Origin: Saccharum officinarum
Taxonomy: Eukaryota > Streptophyta > Magnoliopsida > Poales > Poaceae
Reading direction: 5' to 3'
DNA: 64,000 bases
Assembly (NCBI GenBank): GCA_020631735.1
Contig: CM036223.1
Coordinates: 11,533,356 to 11,597,355, forward strand
In this document: positions 10,601 to 27,249 of the stretch, piece after piece
How the letters are laid out: each line of letters opens with the position of its first letter
Numbering within the stretch: position 1 is the first letter of the stretch
Made by a program: the position numbers and the translations under genes
Notes under the pieces: generated by a model
Database searches by the model: none
What the model was told of the DNA's origin: nothing
The model's input: the letters and a program-made list of their open reading frames with translations, nothing else

Positions 10601-11597
10601 CTCTACCCCTGCGTGTCTGTCTGTTGATTCTGCTTCTTGGGACAATGATTAGCATAGTGTCCAGGCTCTCCACAGTGATAACACAGATTGGGGTACTAGG
10701 TGCACTGGTCTCATTGAGAGTAGAGTTGGGATTACCCTAGCGGGGAGTTTGCTGACCACTCTACTGTTGGAACTGTCTATTTTGCTGATACTAGGGTCGT
10801 TGCTGAAACTGATTATTCTGCCGATTCTAAGACCACTGTTTATTTGAATTACGGTTCCACTGACTGACTGGTCCTTGGAATCTCGAATGAAAGCCATGTT
10901 GAGAATTTGTACGTTGGCAAATATTGTTCCCAACACCTTGTCCTTTCATCTTCCTTTTTCTGTCCATCTCCCAATGCTCATTATCCAGCACATAGCCTTA
11001 TTCATAAGTTCCTAAAACTGGCATAATATATTACCCTTCAGCTGCAAATGAAGATCATAATAAATTTCCTTAAGGAAGAGACGCTGCTTATCTGCATCTC
11101 CCCTCACTTCATTGGGAGAATAGCGAGCCAACTGCGAGAACTTGTCATGATACTCACTGACACTCATCTGTCCCATCCTGAGATTTCTGAATTCCTCCTG
11201 TTTCAGCTCAATTACACCCTCAAGAATGTGGCGAGCTCTGAGATCTCTAACAAATTCATTCCAAGTGATAGGAGGAGCATTATCAGGACGTGCAACTTGA
11301 TACGACTCCCACCAAGTCTGAGTTATCCCTTGTAACTGGCCAGATGCATATAACACCTTTTCCAGATCATTATATTGGGTGATGTTCAACTGTTTCTCCA
11401 CCGCTCGCACCCAATCATCCGCCTCCAAAGGATCAGCAGCATGAGAGAACACTAGAGGGCGTCCTTTCAAAAAATTTACCACGTTTGTCTCTCACATGAA
11501 CAGGTGGCAGTCCCCCTGCAGTGGGGTTGTTCTACATGTGCTGCATGAACATCTGCATCATCTGATTCTGTGTATTCATAAGTTCCTCCATAGTAAT
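10601..11597 (-). pseudogene. Element 1 gag, C-terminal part (pre-gap copy)
   Basis: A gag capsid-like domain (11482-11012; ADPLEADDWVRAVEKQLN, WWESY, MSVSEYHDKFSQLARY) is followed by a low-complexity Gln/Asn-rich stretch and a CCHC zinc knuckle (CYHCGEPGHYANHC) at about 10690-10645. Gag packages RNA in the virus-like particle. The capsid portion (11001-11597) recurs after the N gap at 11988-12580; the pre-gap copy carries extra one- or two-base indels, for example near 11013-11035, consistent with a low-accuracy contig end. The gag start lies far to the right at 25659, beyond inserted element 2. Confidence 0.85.
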
Positions 11598-11887
11598 TGT
11601 GGCGGAATCGCCCAGTTTAACACACCTTCAGGAGCACTTGCCTTTCACTAGACACTAAGTGTCCTGAAAGTGAGCCAAACCAGGTGGTTCCGTTGAGCAC
11701 ACCCAACGGGAGAACTCGAACACTCCACATTTAACACCCGGGATCCAATAATGAGTACAAACTTACAATACTTAGTCCATTTCATATAACACAGAGTCTC
11801 AGAAATAGTTATTACAATACCAGAGGTTCAGAGTGTAATAAACTAACAGCATAAATTAAATAACATCTATGAAGCAAGATGAGAATC
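11001..11887. repeat. Duplicated contig-end sequence, left copy
   Basis: This 887-bp block is repeated as 11988-12870 (883 bp). The left copy ends exactly at the last base before the N run and the right copy starts exactly at the first base after it. Differences are mainly small indels. It covers element 1 gag plus the first ~290 bp of the element 2 LTR, so it straddles an insertion boundary, which a real local duplication would seldom do this neatly. Confidence 0.9.
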
Positions 11888-11987
11888 NNNNNNNNNNNNN
11901 NNNNNNNNNNNNNNNNNNNNNNNNNNNNNNNNNNNNNNNNNNNNNNNNNNNNNNNNNNNNNNNNNNNNNNNNNNNNNNNNNNNNNNN
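11888..11987. other. Assembly gap, 100 N
   Basis: Exactly 100 N, the usual placeholder for a gap of unknown size. It is flanked by overlapping sequence on both sides, so the real gap size is probably negative (an unmerged overlap). Confidence 0.99.
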
Positions 11988-12580
11988 TTCATAAGTTCCT
12001 AGAAACTGGCATAATTATTACCCTTCAGCTGCAAATGAAGATCATAATAAATTCCTTAAGGAAGAGACGCTGCTTATCTGCATCTCCCTCACTTCATTGG
12101 AGAATAGCGAGCCAACTGCGAGAACTTGTCATGATACTCACTGACACTCATCTGTCCCATCCTGAGATTTCTGAATTCCTCCTGTTTCAGCTCAATTACA
12201 CCCTCAAGAATGTGGCGAGCTCTGAGATCTCTAACAAATTCATTCCAAGTGATAGGAGGAGCATTATCAGGACGTGCAACTTGATACGACTCCCACCAAG
12301 TCTGAGTTATCCCTTGTAACTGGCCAGATGCATATAACACCTTTTCCAGATCATTATATTGGGTGATGTTCAACTGTTTCTCCACCGCTCGCACCCAATC
12401 ATCCGCCTCCAAAGGATCAGCAGCATGAGAGAACACTAGAGGGCGTCCTTTCAAAAAATTTACCACGTTTGTCTCTCACATGAACAGGTGGCAGTCCCCC
12501 TGCAGTGGGTTGTTCTACATGTGCTGCATGAACATCTGCATCATCTGATTCTGTGTATTCATAAGTTCCTCCATAGTAAT
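11988..12580 (-). pseudogene. Element 1 gag, post-gap copy
   Basis: Repeats the capsid-like domain (12466-12089) and continues to 12580, where element 2 is inserted. Upstream codons read MEELMNTQNQMMQMFMQHM and then hit a TAG near 12517. Joined through the GTAAT target duplication, the reading continues in frame into the gag N-terminus at 25602-25659. This is the better-quality of the two copies and probably the true locus. Confidence 0.8.
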
Positions 12581-16589
<4,009 letters not shown>

Positions 16590-16606
16590 GCTCTACCCCC
16601 CTAAAA
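16590..16606 (-). other. Element 2 polypurine tract
   Basis: On the element strand TTTAGGGGGGTAGAGC directly precedes the LTR start TGTAACACCC. Confidence 0.85.
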
Positions 16607-16659
16607 GCAAATCTCGACCCGAGATTTCCCGTGCCTAGTGTGGGATAGGGAAACTTTCA

Positions 16660-19600
16660 ACTTAACGAGTTACCTTCAGGAGCTAGACAAAAGATGGGGA
16701 TAGTGCTCCAAAATATAACTTTCAAGTTCCCAAGTTGCTTTATCCTCCGAGTGATGTTGCCACTGGACCTTGAAAAATTTCACCACATTGTTCCTGGTCA
16801 CTCTCTCTTTTTTCATCCAAGATTTTTACTGGATGTTCCTCATAAGAAAGGTCTGGTTGAAGGGGAAGCCCTTCAATTTCTACTGCCTCAGTGGGAACCC
16901 ACAAACACTTTTTCAACTGAGACACATGAAAGACATCGTGGACAGCTGACAAAATATCAGGGAGATGAATGCGATAGGCCACTGGACCACGCCGGGCCAA
17001 AACCTTGTAGGGCCCAACATAGCGTGGAGCTAGCTTCCCACGAACACCGAAACAATGCACACCTTTCATGGGAGACACCTTGAGATACACATAATCCCCA
17101 ACTTCAAATTCCAAGGGCCTCCTTCTCTTGTCTGCATATGTTTTCTGTCGGTTCTGCGCTGACTTCAAGTGACTCTGGATAATCCCAACCTTCTCTCTTG
17201 CTTCAAGCATAAAGTCGGGTCCGAAATAGCCACGGTCTCCCACCTCAACCTAGTTGAGTGGGGTCCTGCAGTTCTTGCCATAAAGAGCCTCAAATGTGCC
17301 ATCTGGATGCTCTCTTGATAGCTGTTATTATAAGAAAACTCAGCCAACTTTAAACATTCGTCCCATTTTTCAGGAAAAGAGATGACACAAGCTCTCAACA
17401 TATCTTCAAGCACTTGATTCACCCTTTCTGTCTGACCATCGGTCTAGGGATGATAGGCTAAACTTCTGAGAAGGCTAGTACCAAGGCATTCTTGGAGTTG
17501 CGTCCAAAAACGTGACATGAAAACTGCTCCGCGGTCAGAAACAATAGTAAGCGGAACTCCATGGAGGGTCACAATGCGATCAAAATACAACTTAGCATAC
17601 TATGAGGCTGTATACCTAGTACCCACCGGAAGAAAATGAGCAGTCTTTATGAGGCGATCCACAATGACCCAAATGGAATCATGGCCCTTGGTTGTGCGGA
17701 GTAATCCGGTAATAAAATCCATGGAGATATCCTCCCACTTCCAGACCGGAATAGGCAGAGGCTACAGAAAACCTGGCCTCCGCAGAAGGTCTGCCTTAAC
17801 TCTCCCGCAAATATCACACTCTGCAATATACCCAGTGATATCCTGCTTCATGTTCGACCACCAATACAACTGATGCAAATCATGGTACATTTTGTTACTC
17901 CTCGGGTGAATAGACAACTTGGATTGGTGAGCTTCATCCAGAATCTTCCTTATAAGCTCCTCATTACCGGGAACCACTAACCGGTTCTTATACTTCATCA
18001 CACCTTGCTCATCAATGCTGAAGTGCGGACCACACCCTTCAGCCATCAACTTTTTGATGTGGGAAATCTCCAAGTCATCATATCTTTGCTCCGCAATGAT
18101 TTGCTCGAGTAATTCTAAGACTAAAGCAATCTGTGCTAACACTGCAGAGTTAGAGAGAGGCAAGGACTCTTCACCATGCACATGTGACTTACGGCTCAAA
18201 GCATCAGCCACCACATTAGCTTTTCCCGGATGATAATGAACCTCTAAGTTGTAATCTTTAATCAACTCAAGCCATCTCCTTTGCCTCAGATTCAACTCAG
18301 GTTGAGTAAAAATATATCTAAGGCTCTTATGATCCGTAAAAATGTGAACTTTATTCCCCAGCAAGTAGTGTCTCCAAATTTTTAGAGCGTGCACCACTGC
18401 AACTAGCTCTAAATCATGGGTTGGGTAAATCACCTCGTGCTTTTTCAGTTGGCGCAAAGCATAGGCTATCACACGCCCATCCTGCATAAGCACGCACCCA
18501 AGCCCAGTCCTGGAGGCATCACAATACACATCAAAAGGCTTCTCAATATCCGGTTGAGCCAGAACCGGAGCTGAGGTAAGAAACTTCTTCAATGCCTGAA
18601 AAGCTTCTTCACAAGCCGGACTCCATACAAACTTTGCATCCTTCTGAAGTAGCTTGGTCATGGGGTGAGATATTTTAGAGAAATCTGGAATAAAACACCG
18701 ATAGTACCTGGCAAGACCCAGAAACTGGCGGATCTGATGCACTGAAGTAGGAGACTTCCAACTCAACACATCCTGAACCTTGCTAGGATCTACAGACACA
18801 CCCTCAGGAGTTAGAACATGCCCCAAGAACTGAACTCGATCCAACCAAAACTCGCACTTGCTAAACTTAGCGTACAGCTTGTGCTCTCGCAACCGGGTCA
18901 GGACGGTGCGGATATGTTGTGTATGCTCTTCTTCATTCTTGGAATATATCAAGATGTCATCGATGAAGACCACTACAAACTTATCCAACTCCGACATAAA
19001 GACATAATTCATGAGATACATGAAAAATGCGGGAGCATTTGTGAGGCCGAAAGACATGACCAGGTACTCATACAACCCATACCTAGTAGAAAAAAACTGT
19101 CTTTGGTATATCTTGTGGTCAGATCTTTATCTGGTGATACCCCAACCGAAGATCAATTTTTGAGAACACCTTTGCCCTAGCCAACTGATCAAACAAAGCA
19201 TCAATATGGGGCAAGGGGTACTTGTTCTTAATAGTTACCACATTGAGGGGACGGTAATCCACACACATGCGAAGGGTACCATCCTTCTTCTTCACAAAAA
19301 TGGCAGGACAACCCCAAGGTGAAGAACTGGGACGGATGAACCCTTTATTTCACAACTCTTCTAACTGTTTCTTCATTTTAGCTAGCTCCTTCGGGGCCAT
19401 ACGGTAGGGACACCAGGAAATAGGAGCAGTGTCGGGCTCTAACTCAATAGTGAACTCCACATCTTTGTCTAGTGGTAACCCAGGCAAATCATCGAGAAAA
19501 ACATCTAGAAACTCACAGAGCACTGGAATAGAAGTGAGATCAGAAGAGACTTCCACATTTGCAGCAACTGGCGAAGTGAGCTCCGACGGAATGAGAAGAG

Positions 19601-19727
19601 ACATCCTATCCTCGGACGCAGGAAGTCGCAACTCAACAACTCTCCGCTTAAGGTCCAACACTACCCCATACACCTTCAGACAGTTCATACCCAGTATTGC
19701 ATCAATGCCATGCCCAGGTAGCAACAT
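16660..19727 (-). pseudogene. Element 2 pol: RT, RNase H, integrase, chromodomain
   Basis: The longest open part (19075-17762, 437 codons) holds RT ([12 protein letters not shown], the catalytic FIDDIL), RNase H ([29 protein letters not shown]) and the integrase HHCC segment (HQSKLSIH...CDICGR). Upstream 19727-19350 is the protease-RT linker, with a frame break near 19340-19100. The integrase core (17760-17420) is broken by stops and frame changes. The tail 17243-16740 has FEVGDYVYLKVSP, KLAPRYVGPY and HDVFHVSQLKKC. A chromodomain-like end is readable only after a one-base shift at a poly-A run near 16815, with Trp and acidic residues of the fold still visible. Non-functional as assembled. 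Confidence 0.9.
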
Positions 19728-19730
19728 GAA

Positions 19731-21305
19731 CTAAAGGCGATAATTGTGAGTGGCCAGCATTAAATTGACGGTATCCGTCCAGGTGTTGATAAACATCTTC
19801 GCACCCGGAGTGCTGATTCTATAGGCCTTAGGGATGGCCATAACAGGTAGATTATGCCTTTCCGCATACCCCATGCTCATAAACGAATGCGATGCTCTAG
19901 AATCAAATAACACAAGAGTTGGGTGAGAGTTGATGGTGAACATACCAGCCATCACAGGTTGATCCTGTAATATTTCCTCAGCCTCCGTGTAGTTCACCTG
20001 TCCCGAACGGCTCACTAGGACTTTCTTCTTGATAACCGTCCTCTTGATCAAATGAGAGTTGGCGGACGGCTGGGCAGACTGAACAGGCCGGTTCTCGGGA
20101 CACTCCCGAGCAAAGTGGCTCTCCTTGCCACACTTGAAACAACCAGTGGACTTGATCATCTGCCCCAGACGAGGTGGAAATTGCTGTCCCTGTGGCTGTT
20201 GCACCTGCTGGGGAGGTGCACGGTACTGAGTCGTCGGAGCCTGATGAGTCTGCTGAGGCTGTCGAGACGACTGTCCACCAGGAGAATGGTAGGACATCCT
20301 CTTAACAACCTGCATCTTCTGCGCCTGCTGGTGACCAGAAGACCTAGAAATCCCCCGCTTGCGCTTCCACTCAGCCTAAGTGTCACGCTGCAGACCCTCC
20401 ATAGCAATGGCTACATTCATCAGGGTGTCGAAAGTCTAGTAGTTCCCAGTGTACAGCTCCTTCTGTAAAATACAAGAGAGACCACGGTAGAAGCGGTCCC
20501 TCTTCTTCTCATCTGTGTCAATGTGAGTGCTAGCATACTGTGCCAAAAGGTTGAACTTGTTGGCATATTCCATCACGGACAAACTTCCCTGCTTCAGATC
20601 CAAGAACTCCGAGAGCTTCCTGTTCAGAACACCCATATGAATGAAATACTCTCGGAAGGCAGTGGTGAACTCCTGCCACGTCACCCGGTGATCCACCTGC
20701 TGCATGGCGTTGAAGGTATCCCACCAAGCGCTGGCAGACCCCAACAGCTGCTGTGCGGCGAAGCGCACCTTCTACTCATCGGTCACCGTGAGCAGCAGAA
20801 ACTTTTGCTCCAGCATACGAAGCCAGTGCTCCGCGTCTAGAGGCTCTGTAGACGGCGTGAACGTGGGCGGGTTAGTCTTCAAGAAGTCCTGATACGAACA
20901 GGGCCTCTCAAGACTGCGGACACCGCCCCCGTTCCCGCCATTGCCACCGGGGCCCCCACGAGCTATGCCACCGACAGCCTGCGCCATCAACTCCAGGGCA
21001 CGCACCGTCTCACGACGAGAAGCCAACAATTCCACCATCATATCCTCCTGAGTCATTAGAGGCGGTGGTGGCGGTGGAGGAGGGAGAGGAGCCAAGCGTG
21101 GGGCGTCTTGACTCTCCCCATTGGCATTCTTGCGACCATTCTCGCCATGGCCCTCCTGGCCACGGTCCACTCCAGCGCTGGTACTCCCATGACCGGACCC
21201 ATCTACCCCCTGACCGAACCTCAGGTTCATCTGTAACAGATAGGAACCAACCATTAGGGCACCTTCCAGGTTAAGAGCACAACAGGGAGAAAAAACGGCG
21301 TTCAC
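19731..21305 (-). pseudogene. Element 2 gag and protease
   Basis: Gag starts near ATG 21305, with a Gly- and Pro-rich N-terminal region, then a capsid domain (DAEHWLRMLEQKF, a TAG near 20771, AAQQLLGSASAWWDTF, SVMEYANKFNLLAQYA). A stop near 20436 and a frame break precede a Gln/Pro-rich linker and the CCHC knuckle CFKCGKESHFARECPEN (about 20160-20110). The protease follows with the active-site box reading FDSRASHSF: the usual DSG is DSR, which should abolish activity. Roles are particle formation and processing, by family. Confidence 0.88.
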
Positions 21306-21692
21306 AAAAGTTAAAGCAATTCTTTTCAGTTCTTATTCTACCCTGTTACTATCTACGGTTATCGTGATGGGGTTTAGATTAACCAGGTTTTAACTTTATG
21401 ATGCATGCATCGCCCTACACGTTCACTCAAGCCGGAAATATAGTGGCACTTCGCTAGCAACTTGGCACATCGCACACTCACTTCCGAACTAGCGTTCCCT
21501 TACGCAACGTAAGTCAGTGTACCTGCAGAAGATGGTTAGGTAAACCAGTGCCACTATCCTAGTAAACCATAATGCTAGGGCTGCATACTTAATTACGTCA
21601 ACTTTACCGCAATCCTAATTTTTATAAATCTTTTGTTGGTCAAAGTTTTAAGCCTTTTGAAATAGGTGATTAAGCTTGTAAGCTCATTATTG
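21306..21692 (-). other. Element 2 leader, non-coding
   Basis: About 390 bp between the PBS and the gag start. No ORF or repeat of note was seen, in contrast to the leader of element 1. Confidence 0.6.
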
Positions 21693-21704
21693 GCTCTGGT
21701 ACCA
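21693..21704 (-). other. Element 2 primer-binding site (tRNA-Met)
   Basis: The element strand reads TGGTACCAGAGC two bases after the end of the 5' LTR, one change from the initiator-methionine tRNA complement TGGTATCAGAGC. Confidence 0.85.
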
Positions 21705-21706
21705 AC

Positions 21707-24700
21707 TGTGGCGGAATCGCCCAGTTTAACATGCCTTCAGGGGCACTTGCCTTCCACTAGACACTAAGTGTCCTGAAAGTGAGCCAAACCAGGTGGTTCC
21801 GTCGAGCACACCCAACGGAAGAACTCGAACACTCCACATTTAACACCCGGGATCCAATAATGAGTACAAACTTACAATACTTAGTCCATTTCATACAACA
21901 TAGAGTCTCAGAAATAGTTATTACAATACCAGAGGTTCAGAGTGCAATAAACTAACAGCGGAAATTAAATAACGTCTACGAAGCGAGATGAGAATCCGTC
22001 TGTGCCCACCAGAAGAATTCTCCACACAAGGCCTACCTGCCCAAGGTGCACCTGCAACAAGGGTAAAATAAACCCTGAGTACACACTGTACTCGCAAGAC
22101 TTACCCAACTAGGAATTATATTTCCCGACTCTCAAGGATTATGATAGGCTTTATGGCTGGTGGGTTTTCTTATTTGCGAGATGCAGCACTAAGAGTGTGT
22201 CCTTAATTCCGAACTTTTAAAAGCCATATTTTAATCATTAACCAATAATCTATGTAAGCAACTATGCTATAATCAAGCAAGAGTTGAGCAAATCAGAAGC
22301 ATTTCTCCATCTTGTCATTTGCCAATTCTTACTACGATGCCAGAGCGTAGTCAAGCCGTACTGTCACGTAGAAACGGCGATTCGCGAATCAATGTGCCCA
22401 GCTGGGTACCCCGAAAAACACATGCCTCGCTTGCACCCAAGGCACAAGCAAGACCAACCGCTCCCCTCCTATCATGGGTTTCTAGGTCCCCGTCCAAACT
22501 TGGACTCCTAGCTCCCGTACTTGAGGCCCGGCCTCAATACGGTGCTAAAACCTCCACCTATCCCCGCCTCCAATCAGTCGGTCCGGAAAGAGCCGAAGCC
22601 CATGACAAGAGAGTAACAAGTCTTCCTAGCCCCCATCCGCTAGTATCTGCTCAGGATAAGAAGATTTGTGACTTAACCAGGGTCCATGCAACGAACGGTC
22701 CTTAATTGACATGGACAGGGAAACAGTGCAACCCAATTATGTCCCGTGGCCGCGGGACACAACTTGCTACACCCACCAAAACCCATACCATATCCCTGCC
22801 CGGTCGCCAATTCCTTTCCACCATTTTATCCAAAATGCAGATCCATAAGGGTAACTCTCTATTGTGAGTAACGACAGGTTACTCACTCTACCGATGATCC
22901 TAAGCAAAGCAACTATGCGATCCTGTACTAGTAAGACTCACGGGTATATATAGAATTCCTAAACTTAAATGCATAACATTTAAATATATAACAGATTTGC
23001 AAAAATAAGGGTTATGCACCGGGGCTTGCCTTGGGCAGGCGCAAAGCTAGAGTTGTCAGTCGCGGGCGGCTCCTAGAACTCCTCCGGTACACATATTTCC
23101 TCCTCGTACTCCTCGATGACTTCCTCATAGTCCTGCTCCTCCGTGGCCACGTACTCGACCTCCTCACGATCTACATGCATGCAACGATAAAACCACGCTT
23201 AAAAAAAGGTGACAACGATAACTCTAAAAAAACAACTACTAGACTAGCTAGCTAACTCCAATGACCAACAAGCCAAGCCATCCACTACCCTTAAAAGCAA
23301 GAGCTCCCGTTCTACAAGTTTCCTACCAACCAAGTTGCATCACTTTCTTTTGTTAACATTTCGACGTCTACTCGATTGGAGAGCTTAACTACCACATCTA
23401 GCAGGCTACTAAAAAGGCTACAAAATTTACAGTAAGCACATCACATGGCCATTAAGCTGCTATAATTTTTTTTAGGGTTAAAGCTATTACGGTTTTTGCC
23501 ACAACAAAACCTACACAATTGAATATCTCAACAAAAGTCATTTTTGCGTCAATTTAATAAACCTAAAATCACTACAGATTTATATAAACTGACATCACCA
23601 ACTAAAAGATCATGAACTTAAGAATCTAACGAAACTGGTTTCGTGATTTTTGGATGCTTGAGTGACCTCTTATAAATTCCCAAAGTTAAACATTCACATG
23701 AAATAATAATCTAAACTGACTGCTTTATTGAAAAGGAAAAAAAAACTCCCCTCAGGCCGCGTGGCCCCACCAACACGGCCCACCCACGCTCGGCGCGCAC
23801 GCATGCCCGCAAACCCACCGCATGAGGCGGCCCACGACGCGGACGCGACCCAGCGTGGGAAACCACAGACGCGCGGGACAAAATGCCAAAGAGCCCTAGA
23901 CTTCTAGCGAATTTGCGCACACCAAGCGCACTATTCCGCTAGTCTACCAAAAAGCACGATGGCCCTTAGCATAACTTGTCTTCGCAATGGGGAGGTCCCT
24001 GGATGCCTCCCTGCGCTCCGGCGCGGCAAGTAGCGGCACCAGGCGGCCACGCCGGCCAACCGAGGAACCCCCAACGCAAGGAAGGGAAGCCGATGCTCAC
24101 TAGCAGGACTACGCACGCGGGCGAGCGGCGGTTGGGACGGCGGAGGCACACTGGAGAGACCTCCCCCACGGCAGTGGAGACCAAACTGCAGTGGCGGCCA
24201 TGTTCTGGTGAGGAGAAACGCTAAAGGAATGGTAAAGACGATGGGTGAGCTCCAGCGACCTACCACGGACTCAGCCGAAACGAAGACTGGGCCGAAACTC
24301 GCTCAAAACGAGCTGGCCACGTGCGCCTGACCACCACGGTGGCGCACCGCGGCGGCGCGACCGCGTCAGCGAGCGCACAGGGGCGGCAAGGGTGCGGGGC
24401 AGAGGCACAGGACTGCTAGGGGGCGGGGGTGAGTTAGGTGGCACGACCGATTAGGCTCACAGAGATCCGGGGCTACCTACGGCGAAGAGCGGCATCGTCT
24501 TAACGGCAAAGGTGCCGGCACAGCTCCAAAAATTGGGGCTAGGAGGGGCAGGGCTCGGGCCGAGGTGGTGTCGATCAGCAAGGCCATCAGGTGACGAGGC
24601 CGAACACGCAAACAAAAGGAGGCTAGTGAGCTCTTCCGACCGAGACCTAGGAGGCGCCCCCGCCAAGGCCATGGCTGACAGAGAAACGAGGGGGGGGGGA

Positions 24701-25597
24701 GAAAGAAAAGGTCAACCCACGGGTCACCTCGCAGGGCGGCTGGTCGACGTGGACACGACGACACCCGCGCAGTGACACGCTAGCGCTACATAAAGGCCAT
24801 GCACGAGCGACGGTCGGATGACCGGCAGCGATGCAGGCAGGGCAGGGCATAGGCATGGCGTCGCAGACCATACCACGATCGCGTCGCTGCGCCCGATAAG
24901 AGGGGGAAGGACAATGGGTCAGCGCAGGGGGGAACGTGGGATGGTGGCCGGCTGCGGTCGACGGGCACGCCAGCCTGCCCTGCCCGACAACGCGGCCAAA
25001 CGCAGGCATGGAACGGCCTACGGTGGTGACCGCGGGCACAGAGCCGACAACCGAGACTAGGTTACACGCATGGATTTTAAAGCACAGGAAAACCACTGCC
25101 CCAGCTCGACTTCGGCTAAACCAACTGGACTACCGCCTAGAGGGCACCAAGGGCTGTCCTAGAAGCCAAAACACGACTAAGCTACTAGCATGCTAAAGCA
25201 AGGTAAAGCTCGCGAACACGAGGTTGTCAACTGCTTCTAAACTCACTGTTCTCGTCAAAGTTTTGGTTTTAACTTCGATTTCCGAGCTAGTAAAGACATG
25301 AGCTAACATTCTTATTATGCTAATACACTCGTTTCACTGCCATGAACAAAGTTTGTACTTCAATTTTTATTACAGTGTTGCACACACGTTCTATAACAGT
25401 TTTGCTAGATAAAAAAATCATTTTTGAACTCTATCGATACGACACGGTTTTTATGACAACTTTTATTCAACATTTTCGTTATCCATTTAGAATTTACAGA
25501 ATGATTCTACGAACTACAACATAGGCTAAACACCTAAATACGAAGCTCAAGACACGCTTGGTGAGTTGACACACGCGGTAACACCGAGGGTGTTACA
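21707..25597 (-). repeat. Element 2 5' LTR
   Basis: 3,891 bp, paired with 12581-16589 and bounded by TGTGGCGGAA and GGGTGTTACA. It lacks the TA expansion of its partner. As the promoter-bearing copy it should have driven element 2; no unambiguous TATA box could be fixed by eye. Confidence 0.95.
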
Positions 25598-25659
25598 GTA
25601 ATGGGTGGGTTAGGACCTCCACGGCCCCTGCCACGGCCTCTGCCTCCTCTGGCTGCCAT
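25598..25659 (-). pseudogene. Element 1 gag N-terminus, separated by element 2
   Basis: ATG at 25659 followed by an Arg/Gly repeat (AARGGRGRGRGRGG) and Pro-rich residues, then the GTAAT duplication and element 2. Across the insertion the frame continues into 12580, which supports this as the original gag start. An RGG-like N-terminus suggests RNA binding (inference). Confidence 0.8.
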
Positions 25660-26358
25660 CTGTTTTTAAAGCACAGAAAACGAAGCTCAGTACTATTTAG
25701 GATGATGTATACAATAGATAAGTAAATCTGAATTCTCTGGGCGAATTTCATTTTCAGCGGCTTAGTAAAACTGTCATATCTTGATCTAAAGACGTCCAAT
25801 AAAGGTGATCCTTATATGGTTGGAAAGCTTATGAAATTATCTACGACTTTTATTAATAACACTTTTCCAGATTCTGCCAATAAATTAGTCAAAAACTGAG
25901 CTTAACCAAAACTATTTCAGAATTCTAGACTGCGCAGTGACCTCAACTTGGAACAGGTATATCTCTTAGCTTATAATGGATAAAAAGATGATTCTTGTAG
26001 GGTTAGAAAGATACAGAAATCTAATTATTCATAGTAAAATTTCATAAATTTCTCACAAACAGATTTTGAGTTATTCTAGAAACATCTCAGACTGATCCAG
26101 AAATCAGCAAAAGACAGAACCAAGTTTACCCCGAACCCAACTTAATATTCATGATCAAACTTAATATTCTTAACTATGGAACTTGTAGACATGCCCACAA
26201 AGCTCAAGCACACATTACAAAGATCCAAATCACATATTATCATAATAACAATTCATCAAGCACACAATTGTTCACACCACATACTAAAACTCAACACTAC
26301 CAAACTTAAATTGACTCGTAAACTAATATCGTTATTATTACATAGGGACCTCCTAATT
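25660..26358 (-). other. Element 1 leader, non-coding part
   Basis: About 700 bp of AT-rich sequence between the extra ORF and the gag start. No convincing ORF was found on either strand. Confidence 0.5.
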
Positions 26359-27063
26359 TTAATTGAGCTTCTCATAAATCTTGGGATGGCCTAGCTCAGC
26401 CCTTAGTTCATCGATCTCCTTGTAGGCTTGTTCTTTAAGTTCCTTATCCTTTGACAACTCATCCTTCAAATCCACTTCATGAAGAGCCAACTCACGAACC
26501 AGTCCTACTGTGGCTTGTAAAGTCAAGGATGAATCATCAGCAAGCGGCGCGGTCCAAACACCATTGTCATGTAAGAAACAGGGAAAGTGCCGGAGTACAC
26601 CCTTCAACGTCTTGTCAGAGCGAAGACCATGGTAGAAGACAAACGCATTGTAGGCGACATCTTCCATACTTGTTTCTACAGTTGCCCGGCTCACTCGGGT
26701 GATGAACTTTGACTCTACCTTAGGCTCCTTAGTGGTAGGATCCATTGTCTTGACCCATAACTCAGTCTCCCAGTAAGAGTCCATCAATGGATAATTGTAC
26801 TCCTTGTAACGATACTCCAATGTAGCTTTCCAATCGTAGTAATAAGTATCCAAAGTTCTTGTCAGCATGTCATGGAAGAAAACATCTGCTTTAGGAACCA
26901 TGATGTAAAGCTTCGTGGTCCATCCCATGACTGAATACTCCATTGAAGTGTCTCACACTCTTGATTCAGTATCTGATATCTCTTGGTCACCATCTACATG
27001 GGGCTCCAGGGGTTTGAAACGACTAATGTACTATGCAGCGGACATGCAGGGATGAGGAGGCAT
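26359..27063 (-). pseudogene. Extra sense ORF upstream of gag in element 1
   Basis: A 235-codon frame on the element strand starts at ATG 27063, 175 bases after the PBS, and ends at 26359. It is interrupted only by TAG at 27033-27031 (codon 11) and TGA at 26955-26953 (codon 37). From Met at 26943 it is open for 194 codons. The protein has an aromatic-rich N-terminal half (TTKLYIMVPK, YYYDWKATLEYRYKEY), a middle with FYHGLRSDKTLKGVLRHFPCF, and a charged C-terminus with heptad-like spacing (LKDELSKDKELKEQ). I recognise no domain, no CCHC and no signal peptide. It lies between PBS and gag, so it would be translated first from the genomic RNA. Element 2, of similar type, has nothing comparable. 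Confidence 0.65.
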
Positions 27064-27237
27064 CTATAAGAATTAGACATAGATTAGATAGAATCAATAT
27101 ATTTTCACAATAGAATAAGATAGAAGAAGCATAAAAATTTAGCAATTAACAAGTTGAAAGAAGTAAGCATGAAATAAGTGAAGCATAGATGCTAATAACG
27201 GCCATTCTAACTAGGCATGCGTCCTTCAGTCAACACG
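27064..27237 (-). other. Element 1 5' untranslated leader
   Basis: A short AT-rich stretch between the PBS and the extra ORF. TTATAG directly before the ATG resembles a splice acceptor, but no donor was identified. Confidence 0.4.
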
Positions 27238-27249
27238 GCTCTGATACCA
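27238..27249 (-). other. Element 1 primer-binding site (tRNA-Met)
   Basis: The element strand reads TGGTATCAGAGC, an exact match to the usual plant initiator-methionine tRNA PBS, three bases from the LTR end at 27253. Confidence 0.93.

Noticed and set aside
11879..12319. Open frame reading through the N gap
   Set aside because: It consists of unknown residues and antisense gag; the gap cannot be translated.
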